From contig PXRO01000037.1 of the NCBI GenBank assembly GCA_003021685.1, positions 105,586-169,585 on the forward strand: a stretch of DNA of 64,000 bases, given 5' to 3'. Numbering within the stretch: the first letter of the stretch is position 1; each line of letters opens with the position of its first letter. Position numbers and translations under genes: made by a program. Origin of the DNA: Halobacteriales archaeon QS_4_62_28 (lineage in GTDB: Archaea > Halobacteriota > Halobacteria > Halobacteriales > Haloarculaceae). The notes beneath the pieces are model-generated. The model saw nothing but the letters and a program-made list of their open reading frames with translations. It ran no database searches and was not told where the DNA came from. Below are positions 41,664 to 50,549 of this stretch, piece after piece.

Positions 41664-41807
41664 TTACTGCTGGTCGTGAGTCTCCAACGCTTCGAGACCT
41701 GCTTCTAACACCTCTGTATACGCTTCTGAAAGCTCCAAGTCATTCGCCTCCGCGTAATCTTTCAGACGACCATGCAATCCATAGGAGAGGTCAATTGCTG
41801 GCCTCAT
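41664..41807 (-). CDS. 47-aa ribbon-helix-helix-like protein in the TnpB element
   Basis: The frame encodes '[20 protein letters not shown]' then 'ANDLELSEAYTEVLEAGLEA' and a short tail. A strand (AIDLSYGLH) followed by two helices is the RHH/CopG pattern, with 'LELSEAYTEVLEAGL' resembling the second helix of antitoxin-type RHH proteins. Its ATG overlaps the stop of the upstream zinc protein (ATGA), so the two are translationally coupled. It may autoregulate the cassette or repress tnpB across the shared promoter; this is inference. Confidence 0.6.
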   Translation of the reverse strand: MRPAIDLSYGLHGRLKDYAEANDLELSEAYTEVLEAGLEALETHDQQ

Positions 41808-42028
41808 TGGACTCTCCCGTACTTCTCGTAGCAGTTTTCAGCATGGTGTGGATTCTCCTCTTTGCACTCGGGACAGACGAACAAGTAGCTGTCTGGCTTT
41901 CTCCCATGCTTTTCCTCAAACCGTTCTCCTGCGACCTGTCGGTCCTCGAAACAGCCAATCAGGTCAATAGTCGTCCAATCGTCAGTCTCCCCACAGATGT
42001 AACACGTAAGCGGTGTGTCAACGGTCAT
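41804..42028 (-). CDS. 74-aa double-CxxC zinc protein in the TnpB element
   Basis: The protein starts '[20 protein letters not shown]', then '[20 protein letters not shown]'. Two CxxC pairs plus a third Cys/His group indicate one or two zinc sites. GC content is lower than in the core genome. It diverges from tnpB: the two ATGs are 46 bp apart and the gap contains AT-rich boxes on both strands (GTAAAAAG plus; AAATAAG minus). I do not recognise the family. It forms an operon with the RHH-like gene. Confidence 0.65.
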   Translation of the reverse strand: MTVDTPLTCYICGETDDWTTIDLIGCFEDRQVAGERFEEKHGRKPDSYLFVCPECKEENPHHAENCYEKYGRVQ

Positions 42029-42074
42029 GTCTCATGGGACTTATTTGACGAGAGGACGTAAAAAGGATTGTGGC

Positions 42075-43475
42075 ATGAAGCGCACCAACACGTTCACCGT
42101 GCGACCGCTCACCGACGACGATGAGCAGGTGCTACGGGACCTGTTGGACGCGTGTGCCGCTCTCTGGAACGAAATCAACTACCAGCGCCTCATGCGATAC
42201 AACGACGAAGACGGCTTCAAGGGCGACATCTGGGATGCCGATACTGGTGCTCTCGAAGGCAAATATAAAGACGTTCTTGACGCGTCCACCGCCCAAACTG
42301 TCCGGCGAGCAAACACCGAAGCGTGGCGCTCGTTTTTCCAGAACAAGAACGCATACCACGACGAGTCGAACACGTCGGTCACGGAACACCCGGAACCGCC
42401 GGGATTCCGTGGCAACAAGGACGACGGACGTGTTCTCAAAGGCGTCGTCCGAAAGGACGCATACACTGTCGAGTGGGGCGAGCGGTCCCGACTTGAGATT
42501 GTCGTTGGTGAAACCCTGCGAGACAAGCACAACAGCCCGAACAGTCGTCTTCGGCTGGAAATCGTTGGCGACCCAAACTGGCCCGACTACGAAGACCAAG
42601 GCCGGTTAGAATTGTGGTACGACGAGACAGACAGCACCTTCCGAGCTTCACAGCCCGTGACTGTTTCTGACGACGCACGGGAGACTCCACTGGCCGACGA
42701 GACGGCCGCTCTGGACATTGGTGCAAACAATCTCGTTGCCTGTACCACAACAACCGGCGAGCAATACCTGTACGAAGGCCGCGAGTTGTCCCAACGATTC
42801 CGCGAAACGACGCGAGAAATCGCCCGGTTGCAGTCCGAACTACGCGAAGGCCGATACAGTAGCAAGCGTATCCGGCGACTGTACCGTAAGCGAACCCGTC
42901 GCCGGGACCACGCACAAGCGGCACTGTGTCGTGACCTGCTGGACCGACTGTACGCCGAGGGCGTGGATACGGTGTATATCGGCGGGTTAACCGACGTGCT
43001 GGAGACACACTGGTCGGTCGAAACCAACGCCAAGACGCACAACTTCTGGGCGTTCAAGCAATTCACCGAGCGACTGGCGTGTACCGCCGAAGAATATGGT
43101 ATCTCGGTTGAGGTTCGCTCGGAAGCGTGGACTAGCCAAGAGTGCCCACAGTGTGGCGGCACCGACCGAACAACACGGCATCAGGACATGCTCACCTGTC
43201 CGTGTGGATTCAAGGGTCACGCCGACCTTACAGCGTCAGAAACGTTCCTGAGACGGCACACAGAACAGGCAGTCAGGCCGATGGCACGGCCCGTGCGGTT
43301 CCAGTGGGACGACCACGACTGGTCGGGGATACCATACCCTCACGAAAGTCCCAACGAACAGCGCACAGACCCGAGTACCGTCCGCCGTGACGGGAATGTT
43401 GCTTCCGGGGTCGTTCGGAAATCGGAGATTCCCGTCATCACGGAAATCTCCGATTCTCGGATCAAATCGGCATAG
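42075..43475 (+). CDS. tnpB: TnpB-type RNA-guided endonuclease (IS1341 OrfB)
   Basis: This 466-aa protein has the N-terminal helical/WED region (1-200), RuvC-I '[20 protein letters not shown]' (Asp about 214), an arginine-rich bridge-like helix ('[20 protein letters not shown]', about 261-280), the RuvC-II region '[20 protein letters not shown]', a zinc ribbon ('CPQCG...CPCG', about 357-378) and RuvC-III '[12 protein letters not shown]' (Asp about 384). The usual Glu of RuvC-II is replaced by Gly in 'YIGGLT'; Glu 310 or Glu 350 might substitute. TnpB nucleases cut DNA guided by an RNA from the element's right end and help retain the transposon. The C-terminal 20 residues are encoded by the right-end hairpin. 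An in-frame start 60 bp upstream is less likely. Confidence 0.92.
   Translation: MKRTNTFTVRPLTDDDEQVLRDLLDACAALWNEINYQRLMRYNDEDGFKGDIWDADTGALEGKYKDVLDASTAQTVRRANTEAWRSFFQNKNAYHDESNTSVTEHPEPPGFRGNKDDGRVLKGVVRKDAYTVEWGERSRLEIVVGETLRDKHNSPNSRLRLEIVGDPNWPDYEDQGRLELWYDETDSTFRASQPVTVSDDARETPLADETAALDIGANNLVACTTTTGEQYLYEGRELSQRFRETTREIARLQSELREGRYSSKRIRRLYRKRTRRRDHAQAALCRDLLDRLYAEGVDTVYIGGLTDVLETHWSVETNAKTHNFWAFKQFTERLACTAEEYGISVEVRSEAWTSQECPQCGGTDRTTRHQDMLTCPCGFKGHADLTASETFLRRHTEQAVRPMARPVRFQWDDHDWSGIPYPHESPNEQRTDPSTVRRDGNVASGVVRKSEIPVITEISDSRIKSA
43380..43475 (+). ncRNA. Predicted right-end guide RNA scaffold (omega/reRNA)
   Basis: The 3' end of tnpB contains a long hairpin: arm about 43417-43435 (GGAAATCGGAGATTCCCGT) with arm 43440-43457, loop of a few bases. 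TnpB guide RNAs normally overlap the 3' end of tnpB and end at the transposon right end, with the guide taken from flanking DNA. The location and fold match that layout. The exact ends are not determined. Confidence 0.5.
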
Positions 43476-43496
43476 TCGAGACTCCCACGGAGGAAA

Positions 43497-43563
43497 CCGC
43501 GCCGTCGTCGGGCTGCGCCCGACTGCTTGCGGGATCTTCGATCCCGCTCTGTTTACGGCGCGG
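43497..43563. repeat. Three-way-junction palindrome next to sufD
   Basis: A 9-bp outer stem (CCGCGCCGT 43497-43505 with ACGGCGCGG 43555-43563) encloses two perfect hairpins: 43507-43523 (7-bp stem, loop TGC) and 43529-43547 (8-bp stem, loop TTC). It lies between tnpB and the end of sufD, only 6 bp from the sufD stop codon. It could be a bidirectional terminator or a palindromic mobile remnant. Confidence 0.75.
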
Positions 43564-43569
43564 AGGATG

Positions 43570-44778
43570 TCATTGGAGGCGCTCGACGATCAGTTCGTCG
43601 AGGTCCTCGCGGAGTTCGTCGACGGCGACTTCCTCGAAGACGGGGACGAAGAAGCCCTCGACGAGCATGTTCTTCGCGCGCTCGGGATCGACGCCGCGGG
43701 AGGTCATGTAGAACAGGTCCTGCTCGTCGACCTGCCCGACCGTCGCGGAGTGACTCGCTTCGGTGTCGTGGTTGTTGATAATCAGTTTCGGGCTGGCGTC
43801 GGCCTCGCTCTCGTCGGAGAGCATCAGCGTGTTCTCACGCTGGTAGGAACTGGTGTCCCAGGCCCCGCGGCCTACGTCCTGGACGCCCTCGTACACCGAG
43901 CGGGCACTGTCGTCGAGCGTCCCCCGGGTGACGAGGTCTGCGACGGTGTGTTCGGCCTCGTGCCAGACGCGGCTGGCCAGGTCGAAGTGCTGGTCCTCGT
44001 GGCCGAAGAAGGCCCCAACGATCCGGGATTCCGAGGAGTCACCGAGCAGTCTCGTTTCGACGCTGGTCTTTGTGAGGCGCGACCCGATATTGCCCTCGAT
44101 CCAGTCGAGCGTGGCGTAGGTGTCGGCGTGGCCGCGCTTGACTGAGAAGTTGTACGTCTCTTTCGAGAGGTTCTGGAGGGCACCGTACTGGACACTCGCG
44201 TTCTCGCCGGCCGCGACCTCGACGATGCCGGAGTAGTACTGCGAGTCGTCCTGCTCGTCGCCGCTGTGCTGGCGTTCCAGAATCGTCACCGACGAGGATT
44301 CCTCGGCGACGACGAGCGTGTAATTGAACAGCGAGCGACTGTTCATCGTCGTCCGGATCTTCACGTCCTCGGCATCGACGCCCTCGGGGACGTAGACGAC
44401 CGTCCCGGCCGAGAACAGTGCCGTCGACAGCGCGGTCAGGAAGTCTCGCTGTGGGTCAACGATAGAGCCGAAGTGGTCTTCGATGAGGTCGCCGTGGTCG
44501 GCGAGTGCCTCGCTCCAGGAGAGCACTTCGACGCCCTCGGCGTCGACGCGGTCTTTCTCCTGTTCCCATTCGAGTGGGTCGACGAGCGTTTCGTAGTCCA
44601 GCGCGTCGAGGTTCGTCCAGTTCCGGCCCGGCGTCCGGATGACGTCGGGCATGTTCAGATCGTCGAGCGCATCGAGTGCGTCCAGACGCGTTTCGAGGAG
44701 CCACGCTGGCTCGCCGAGTTGCTCGGAAATCTGCGTTACCTGTTCCTCCGTGAGGTTGGCGTGTACCTGCGTACTCAT
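43570..44778 (-). CDS. sufD: Fe-S cluster assembly protein SufD
   Basis: This 402-aa subunit forms the SufBC2D scaffold with SufB and SufC. The conserved beta-helix core reads 'AVLQYGALQNLSKET'-like ('SVQYGALQNLSKETYNFSVK') and 'GSRLTKTSVETRLLGDSSES'. The C-terminal 'SDESEADASPKLIINNHDTE' and 'SHSATVGQVDEQDLFYMTSR' are the SufB/SufD family signature with His. It is the last gene of sufCBD, 14 bp after sufB. The convergent TnpB element and a strong palindrome lie just beyond. Confidence 0.95.
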   Translation of the reverse strand: MSTQVHANLTEEQVTQISEQLGEPAWLLETRLDALDALDDLNMPDVIRTPGRNWTNLDALDYETLVDPLEWEQEKDRVDAEGVEVLSWSEALADHGDLIEDHFGSIVDPQRDFLTALSTALFSAGTVVYVPEGVDAEDVKIRTTMNSRSLFNYTLVVAEESSSVTILERQHSGDEQDDSQYYSGIVEVAAGENASVQYGALQNLSKETYNFSVKRGHADTYATLDWIEGNIGSRLTKTSVETRLLGDSSESRIVGAFFGHEDQHFDLASRVWHEAEHTVADLVTRGTLDDSARSVYEGVQDVGRGAWDTSSYQRENTLMLSDESEADASPKLIINNHDTEASHSATVGQVDEQDLFYMTSRGVDPERAKNMLVEGFFVPVFEEVAVDELREDLDELIVERLQ

Positions 44779-44792
44779 GGTGAATCCGGGGG

Positions 44793-46223
44793 TTACCCGA
44801 GGCTTCCCTCCATCTCGAGTTCGATGAGGCGGTTCAGTTCGACCGCGTATTCGATGGGCAGTTCCTCCGTGATCGGTTCGATGAATCCGGCGACGATCAT
44901 CTGCTTTGCGTCGTCGTCGTCGAGGCCACGGCTCTGGAGGTAGAACACGTCTTCGTCACCGATCTTGCCGACGGTCGCCTCGTGGGCGACATCGACTTTG
45001 CTCTCCTGGATCTCCATGTACGGCATCGTGTCCGAGGTGGATTCGTTGTCGAACATCAGCGCGTCACACTCGACGCTCGTCGAGGAAGCCTCGGCACCGT
45101 CGGAGATGTGGACGAGACCGCGGTAGTTCGTGCGGCCACCGTCCTTTGAGATAGACTTGGACTCGATAGTCGACTTCGTGTCGGGCGCGTTGTGATACAC
45201 TTTCGCGCCGGTGTCGATGTTCTGTCCCTCGCCGGCGAAGGCGATGGTGATGTGGTTGTCGGTCGATCCCGGACCCTTGAGCACGGTCGATGGGTACAGC
45301 ATCGTCGCCTTCGATCCCATCGAACCGGACACCCACTCCATCGTGCCGTCAGCCTCGCAGATGGCACGCTTGGTGTTGAGGTTGTAGGTGTTTTTCGACC
45401 AGTTCTGGACGGTGGAGTACTGGACGTGGGCGTTCTCGCCGACGAACACTTCGACGCCACCGCTGTGGAGGTTGAACGCCGAGTACTTCGGCGCGGAACA
45501 GCCCTCGATGTAGTGGACTTCGGAGTTGTCTTCGGCGATGATGAGCGTGTGCTCGAACTGACCCATCCCTTCGGAGTTCATGCGGAAGTACGCCTGCACG
45601 GGCATGTCGACGGTCGTGTCTTCGGGAATGTAGACGAAGGAACCGCCGGACCAGATGGCACCGTGGAGTGCGGCGAACTTGTTGTCACTCGGGGGGACAC
45701 ACTTCGTCATGAAGTGCTCTTTGACGAGGTCTTCGTGTTCCTGGACGGCCCTGTCCATGTCACAGAAGATGACGCCTTTCTCCTCCCAGCGTTCCTGCAT
45801 GTTCTGGTAGACGATCTCGGACTCGTACTGTGCGCCGACGCCCGAGAGCGCGTTCTTTTCTGCTTCCGGAATGCCCAGTTTGTCGAACGTGTCCTGGATC
45901 TCTTCGGGGAGGTCCTCCCAGTTTTCCGCGCCGCCACGCGTCTCGATGTCGGGGCGGATGTAGGGGACGATCTCGTCGATGTCGACTTCCGAGAGGTCCG
46001 GCTGGCCGGGCCAGTCGGTCGGCATCGGCATCTGCTGATACTGTTCGAGTGCACGGAGACGCCGTTCGAGCATCCACTCGGGTTCGTTCTTGTCCTCGGA
46101 GATGAGACGGACGGTCTCCTCGGTGAGGCCTTTCTCGGTCTCGAACGCCGAGTTCTCCTCTTTCTTGAACTCGAACCGGGCTTCCGTGTCGGTGTCTTTG
46201 AGGTGGTCTTGATCTGAACTCAT
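44793..46223 (-). CDS. sufB: Fe-S cluster assembly protein SufB
   Basis: This 476-aa scaffold protein holds nascent Fe-S clusters. Conserved segments include 'KCVPPSDNKFAALHGAIWSG', 'EGCSAPKYSAFNLHSGGVEV' (with the invariant Cys), 'WVSGSMGSKATMLYPS' and the C-terminal 'SKVDVAHEATVGKIGDEDVF'. The length is normal. It is the middle gene of sufCBD, 48 bp after sufC. Haloarchaea use Suf as the main cluster system. Confidence 0.96.
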   Translation of the reverse strand: MSSDQDHLKDTDTEARFEFKKEENSAFETEKGLTEETVRLISEDKNEPEWMLERRLRALEQYQQMPMPTDWPGQPDLSEVDIDEIVPYIRPDIETRGGAENWEDLPEEIQDTFDKLGIPEAEKNALSGVGAQYESEIVYQNMQERWEEKGVIFCDMDRAVQEHEDLVKEHFMTKCVPPSDNKFAALHGAIWSGGSFVYIPEDTTVDMPVQAYFRMNSEGMGQFEHTLIIAEDNSEVHYIEGCSAPKYSAFNLHSGGVEVFVGENAHVQYSTVQNWSKNTYNLNTKRAICEADGTMEWVSGSMGSKATMLYPSTVLKGPGSTDNHITIAFAGEGQNIDTGAKVYHNAPDTKSTIESKSISKDGGRTNYRGLVHISDGAEASSTSVECDALMFDNESTSDTMPYMEIQESKVDVAHEATVGKIGDEDVFYLQSRGLDDDDAKQMIVAGFIEPITEELPIEYAVELNRLIELEMEGSLG

Positions 46224-46271
46224 AGTTTGTTGAATCGTACTTTGGGTTTGCTGGTTATGTGGGTTGTGCCG

Positions 46272-47198
46272 TCAGGCGGCCTCGTAGGCTTCCTCGCGAA
46301 CCCAGTCGTAGCCCTTGTCTTCGAGTTCCTCTGCGAGTTCCGCACCGCCGGATTTGGCGATCTCGCCGTCGATCATCACGTGAACGTGATCCGGTTCGAC
46401 GTAGTCGAGGATGCGCTGGTAGTGGGTGATCTGGAGGATACCCGAGCCCTGGTGGTCGCGGAGCGCGTTGATGCCCTCCGAAACGTCCTGCAGGCGGTCG
46501 ATGTCCAGTCCGGAGTCGATCTCGTCGAGGACGGCAATCGAGGGTTCGAGGATCGCGGCCTGGAGGACCTCGTTTTGCTTTTTCTCGCCGCCGGAGAAGC
46601 CGGCGTTGAGATAGCGGTTGGCGAATTTCTCGTCCATGTCGAGTTGTTCCATCTTCTCCTTGAGGAGTTGCTGGAACTCGGCGACACCGATCTCGCCCTC
46701 GTCTTCGGGGCCTTCCATCGGCGAGGAGTCGTAGCCTGCGGCGTCCTCGTTGGTGTCCTCGGCCTCGGCCGCTACTTCGTCTTCGTCTTCGAACAGCTCT
46801 TCGCGCTCTTCGAGTTTGGCGTTCAGTGCCGTCCGGAGGAAGTTGACCATCGTCACGCCTTCGATCTCGGCCGGGTACTGGAAGCCGAGGAACACGCCGA
46901 GTGCGGCGCGCTCGTTCGGTTCGAGGTCCAGAAGATCCCAGGTCTGCCTGTCTTCGGGGATCTCGAAGTCCTCGCCGAAGTCGTCTTCTTCGAGGTGGAT
47001 GAGAACGTCACCCGCTGTCACCTCGTATGCGGGATGGCCCGCGATGACTTTGGCCATCGTCGACTTCCCCGATCCGTTCGGTCCCATCAGCGCGTGGATC
47101 TCGCCCGACTCGACTTCGAGATCGACACCGCGAAGGATCCGTTCTCCGCCGTCTTCTGCCACTTTTGCGTGGAGATTGGTAATTTCGAGTACTGCCAT
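46272..47198 (-). CDS. sufC: Fe-S cluster assembly ATPase SufC
   Basis: This 308-aa ABC ATPase drives the SufBCD complex. Walker A is '[17 protein letters not shown]', the signature '[19 protein letters not shown]' and Walker B '[16 protein letters not shown]'. Compared with about 250 aa in bacteria, it has an acidic insertion of about 45 residues ('[20 protein letters not shown]' onward), typical of halophilic proteins. It is first in the operon. The 262-bp upstream gap contains AT-rich sequence near 47260-47295 that probably carries the promoters of sufC and of the divergent MFS gene. Confidence 0.96.
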   Translation of the reverse strand: MAVLEITNLHAKVAEDGGERILRGVDLEVESGEIHALMGPNGSGKSTMAKVIAGHPAYEVTAGDVLIHLEEDDFGEDFEIPEDRQTWDLLDLEPNERAALGVFLGFQYPAEIEGVTMVNFLRTALNAKLEEREELFEDEDEVAAEAEDTNEDAAGYDSSPMEGPEDEGEIGVAEFQQLLKEKMEQLDMDEKFANRYLNAGFSGGEKKQNEVLQAAILEPSIAVLDEIDSGLDIDRLQDVSEGINALRDHQGSGILQITHYQRILDYVEPDHVHVMIDGEIAKSGGAELAEELEDKGYDWVREEAYEAA

Positions 47199-47469
47199 AG
47201 TGTGTACTTAGGTCAACCGAAAACAGGGGCGACGGACGCATAATGCTTTCGCAATCTATTGAACTGTCTTTGTACATCGGCAAAATAATTTTCATCCTCT
47301 GTGAACAACCCACATACGTCACACCGTGGGACGGCTCGCCGGGAGCCGGCAGCGTGCCAGGCAGTGACGGTCCGTCAGTCGACGTGGACCGTTGCAACAT
47401 CCGTCTGACGGCGCCACATTGCGAGCGAACGAAAACCCTCACACGTCTGGGGACCGACCAGTGAGGTGG

Positions 47470-48813
47470 ATGGTACTGGACACCGACGGACGCGTCCTGA
47501 CGCTTGCGTTCGCGCGGATGGCCGACGCGCTGGGCAACTCCTTTCTGATCATCGTCTTGCCGCTGTACATCGCCAGCGGACAGATCTCGCTCGCGGGTAT
47601 CGCCGGCACCGAACTGTTCGGCTTCGTGCTGCGCGAGGAGACGCTGATCGGCCTCGTCCTCTCGCTCTTTGGTCTGCTGAACAGTTTCGGCCAGCCGTTT
47701 ACCGGTCGAGTCTCCGACCGGACGGGCCGCCGCCGCGTGTTCGTCCTGATCGGCCTGGGTATTTTCGCCGTCGGCAGTGCAATCTATCCCTTCGTCACGA
47801 GTTACTGGGCCGTCCTCGGCGCTCGCGCCCTCCAGGGGATCGGTGCGGCCTTTACCATTCCGGCGACTGTCGCACTGGTCAACGACTACGCCGAGGGCAA
47901 TCGCGAGCGCGGGGGCAACTTCGGCGTGTTCAACACGTTCAGGCTGATCGGCTTTGGCTTCGGGCCGATCATCGCCGGTATCGTCATCACCGGCGGACTA
48001 GCCGCCGAGGGCGTCGTCACCTACACCGTGCCCGCCTGGACCGGCCCGCTGGCCGGCGCGACGTTTTCTGGCTTCGTGGCAGCCTTCGCCGTCGCGGTGG
48101 CGGGCGCACTGGTCAGTTTCGTGCTCGTGCTGGCGCTGATCGAAGACCCGCCTCGCGTCGCGACCGGCGCAGGCAAGAACCTCTCGATTGCGGTGCTGGA
48201 CCGCGACGGGAACGGCCTCGATCCCGTGTTCGTCCTCGGCGTCGGCACCTTCTTCATGGCGACGACGATTGCCCTCTTCGCGACGCTGGAAGGACCGATC
48301 CGCGCCCGTCTCGACGAGAGCACGTTCCTCTTTTCGGTGCAGTTCGCCGCTGTCGTCATCGCCAACGTCGCCTTCCAGGTCCCGATAGGCCGGGCCTGTG
48401 ATACGTACGGTCGGCGACCGTTCATCCTCACTGGCTTCGTCGTGTTGATCCCTTCTGTGTTCGCACAGGGACTCGTCGCCGACCCGTGGACGATGCTGGC
48501 CGCCCGCTTCGTTCAGGGTATCGCGGTCGCACTCGTCTTCGCGCCCGCTCTCGCACTCGCTGGTGACCTGGCAGGCGACCGTGGCTCTGGTACGACCCTC
48601 TCGGTCCTGACGATGGCCTTCGGTCTCGGCGTTGCACTCGGACCGCTCGCTTCCGGCGTCCTGTTCAATCTCGGCGGTCTCGCTGCACCGTTTATTTTCG
48701 GTGCTGCGCTGGCTACCCTCGCACTCCTCCTGACCTACACCGAGGTCGAGGACACGCTCGACACCGACGCAGCAAGCGGGCCGGCACCGCAGGATCAGGA
48801 GAAAGCGACCTGA
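47470..48813 (+). CDS. Major facilitator superfamily transporter
   Basis: This 447-aa transporter has about 12 hydrophobic helices. The MFS loop 2-3 motif is 'GRVSDRTGRRRVFVLIGLG' and a related copy in the second half is 'GRACDTYGRRPFILTGFVVL'. The motif 'GARALQGIGAAFTIPATVAL' is typical of drug/proton antiporters, so efflux of small molecules is plausible. GTG at 47461 and ATG at 47470 are both possible starts. Two nucleotides separate it from the next frame. Confidence 0.88.
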   Translation: MVLDTDGRVLTLAFARMADALGNSFLIIVLPLYIASGQISLAGIAGTELFGFVLREETLIGLVLSLFGLLNSFGQPFTGRVSDRTGRRRVFVLIGLGIFAVGSAIYPFVTSYWAVLGARALQGIGAAFTIPATVALVNDYAEGNRERGGNFGVFNTFRLIGFGFGPIIAGIVITGGLAAEGVVTYTVPAWTGPLAGATFSGFVAAFAVAVAGALVSFVLVLALIEDPPRVATGAGKNLSIAVLDRDGNGLDPVFVLGVGTFFMATTIALFATLEGPIRARLDESTFLFSVQFAAVVIANVAFQVPIGRACDTYGRRPFILTGFVVLIPSVFAQGLVADPWTMLAARFVQGIAVALVFAPALALAGDLAGDRGSGTTLSVLTMAFGLGVALGPLASGVLFNLGGLAAPFIFGAALATLALLLTYTEVEDTLDTDAASGPAPQDQEKAT

Positions 48814-48845
48814 GGATGAAGGCGCTTGACGGCGTAGTGCCACGC

Positions 48846-49463
48846 ATGTTCCGAGATCGCACCGACGCCGGCGAGCAACTGGCCGACACAGTCGAACGCC
48901 GCGGCGTCGACCCGGACATCGTTCTGACGATTCCCCGCGGTGGCCTACCAGTCGGGCGCGTCGTTGCCGACCGGTTCGATGCCCCGCTCGATGTCGTCGT
49001 TGCACAGAAGATCGGCGCGCCGAGCAACCCCGAACTGGCACTCGGGGCCGTCGCCGAGGACGGGAGCGTCTGGCGAAACGACGGCCTCATCGAACAGGTC
49101 ACGACGAGTGACACGCAGTTCGAGAACGAGCGCTCGCGCACTCGCGAGGCGGCCCGCGAGAAAGCAAATCGGTATCGTGACGGGTCGTTTCCGTCCCTGG
49201 CGGGCAAACGGGTCGCCGTCGTCGACGACGGCCTCGCGACCGGTGCGACGATGCGGGCCTGTCTTCAGTGCGTGCGAGCAGCAGACCCAGAACAGATCGC
49301 GGTCGGCGTCCCGGTCGGTCCCGCGGATCGACTCGACGAACTGCGCGAGGACGCCGACGAGGTGGTCTGCGTCGAGACACCGGCGTCGTTCCGGGCGGTC
49401 GGCGCGTACTACGAACGCTTCGGTCAGGTCAGCGACGAGGAAGCGATGACGTATCTAGAGTAG
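48846..49463 (+). CDS. Phosphoribosyltransferase family protein
   Basis: This 205-aa protein has the type I PRTase fold: 'LTIPRGGLPVGRVVADRF' near the start and the PRPP-binding loop 'VAVVDDGLATGATMRACLQ'. The helical hood contains 'APSNPELALGAVAEDG', as in uncharacterised ComF/Rv0571-like PRTases. An ATG at 48816 would add ten residues with atypical codons. It is downstream of the MFS gene and converges with dapE, overlapping its end by 9 bp. Confidence 0.85.
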   Translation: MFRDRTDAGEQLADTVERRGVDPDIVLTIPRGGLPVGRVVADRFDAPLDVVVAQKIGAPSNPELALGAVAEDGSVWRNDGLIEQVTTSDTQFENERSRTREAAREKANRYRDGSFPSLAGKRVAVVDDGLATGATMRACLQCVRAADPEQIAVGVPVGPADRLDELREDADEVVCVETPASFRAVGAYYERFGQVSDEEAMTYLE

Positions 49464-50546
49464 TTCCTCGACCGTCGCCGTGACGGCCTCGGCGGCCGCG
49501 TGTATTTCTGAGCGGTGAACGTACTCGCGTTCGCTGTGGGCAACAGCGCCTTCCTCGTCTGTGAGCACGCCGGGGCCGAACACGACCGTCGGCGCGTCCG
49601 GCGCGAAGTGGGCGGCTTCCGTCGCCGCGCCGAAGGGCCGGGCCTCGCCGCCGCTCTCCCGCGCGAGCGTCTGGACCAGGTCGGCGTCCTCGTCGGTCGC
49701 GAAAGCCTCGGGGAACGGCGTATCGGGCCGGATCAGCGACACCTCGACGCGAAACGCCTCGGGAAGCCACTGCTGGAGATGGTTCTGGAGGGCGTGCGCG
49801 AACTCGCCGCTCCTCTCTGGCGGGACGCTCCGGCGGTCGAAGGTGATCACACATTCGGCGGGCACCTGATTCGGTGCCTCGCCACCCTCGACCATCGACG
49901 GCGTCAGTGTCGGCAGGCCGAGCACCTCGTGCTCTGGCGGTCCCTGCGTCTCGTCGTAGCTCTCCATGGCCTGCAAAATCGGTGCTGCGGCGCGGATCGC
50001 GTTCGCCCCGCTCTCGGGGTCGGCGGCGTGGGCGCTCTCGCCGTGGATCGTGACCGTTCCCTCGAACTGACCCCGTGCGGCCGTACACACGTCCAGGCCC
50101 GTCGGTTCGCCGACGATGTAGCCGTTTGCCGACAGCGTCTCTGCCAGGCGGCCCGCGCCGGTCTGGAGGGTCTCCTCGTCGGGCGTGATCGCGAGCGTCA
50201 GGCGACCGTCCCCCACGTCGGCCCGGAGGAAAGCGGCGAGCAGAGCGGTCAGCGGTCCCTTGGCGTCACACGCGCCGCGTCCCCACACCACATCCGCGTC
50301 GGCCTCACTCTTGAACGGGACGTGTGGTGGCACCGTGTCGATGTGGGTATTCAAGACCAGGTGGTCGTCGCCGCTTCCACGGGTCGCGAGGACATTGCCG
50401 GCCCCGTCGACGCGCGGGTCCTGGCCCGCGTCAGCGAGCGTCTCGACCAGCAGGTCGCGCATCGCTCCGACAGCCTCGTGTGAGGGCGTCTCGACGGCCT
50501 CGCGGTGGAACTGATCGATATCGAGGTCGGGATCGGAGTCACGCAT
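49455..50546 (-). CDS. dapE: Succinyl-diaminopimelate desuccinylase (M20 family)
   Basis: This 363-aa metallopeptidase-fold enzyme releases LL-diaminopimelate. Metal ligands are in 'LVLNTHIDTVPPHVPF' (His, Asp), 'VWGRGACDAKGPLTALLAAF' (Asp) and 'TPDEETLQTGAGRLAE' (Glu pair). The dimerisation domain is in the middle ('ARGQFEGTVTIHGESAHAAD'). It starts 3 bp after the lysA stop, so the two are co-translated. Product assignment to DapE rather than ArgE rests on the lysine neighbours. Confidence 0.88.
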   Translation of the reverse strand: MRDSDPDLDIDQFHREAVETPSHEAVGAMRDLLVETLADAGQDPRVDGAGNVLATRGSGDDHLVLNTHIDTVPPHVPFKSEADADVVWGRGACDAKGPLTALLAAFLRADVGDGRLTLAITPDEETLQTGAGRLAETLSANGYIVGEPTGLDVCTAARGQFEGTVTIHGESAHAADPESGANAIRAAAPILQAMESYDETQGPPEHEVLGLPTLTPSMVEGGEAPNQVPAECVITFDRRSVPPERSGEFAHALQNHLQQWLPEAFRVEVSLIRPDTPFPEAFATDEDADLVQTLARESGGEARPFGAATEAAHFAPDAPTVVFGPGVLTDEEGAVAHSEREYVHRSEIHAAAEAVTATVEELL

Positions 50547-50549
50547 ACG

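Larger units (their letters stand above)
41500..43475 (+). mobile_element. IS1341-type (IS200/IS605 family) TnpB element with two cargo genes
   Basis: The block between two chromosomal genes holds subterminal hairpins on the left, a divergent two-gene cassette (RHH-like and zinc protein), tnpB, and a right-end hairpin inside the tnpB 3' end. No tnpA (Y1 transposase) is present, so mobilisation would need a partner in trans. Boundaries are approximate: left near 41500 (AGAATCCCGCCCTTCCCGCG resembles a haloarchaeal TnpB end motif), right near the tnpB stop. The cassette and tnpB are visibly less GC-rich than the flanks. Confidence 0.7.

Noticed and set aside
41436-43569. Full IS605 with tnpA
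   Set aside because: No Y1 transposase (HUH motif) frame exists on either strand in the interval.
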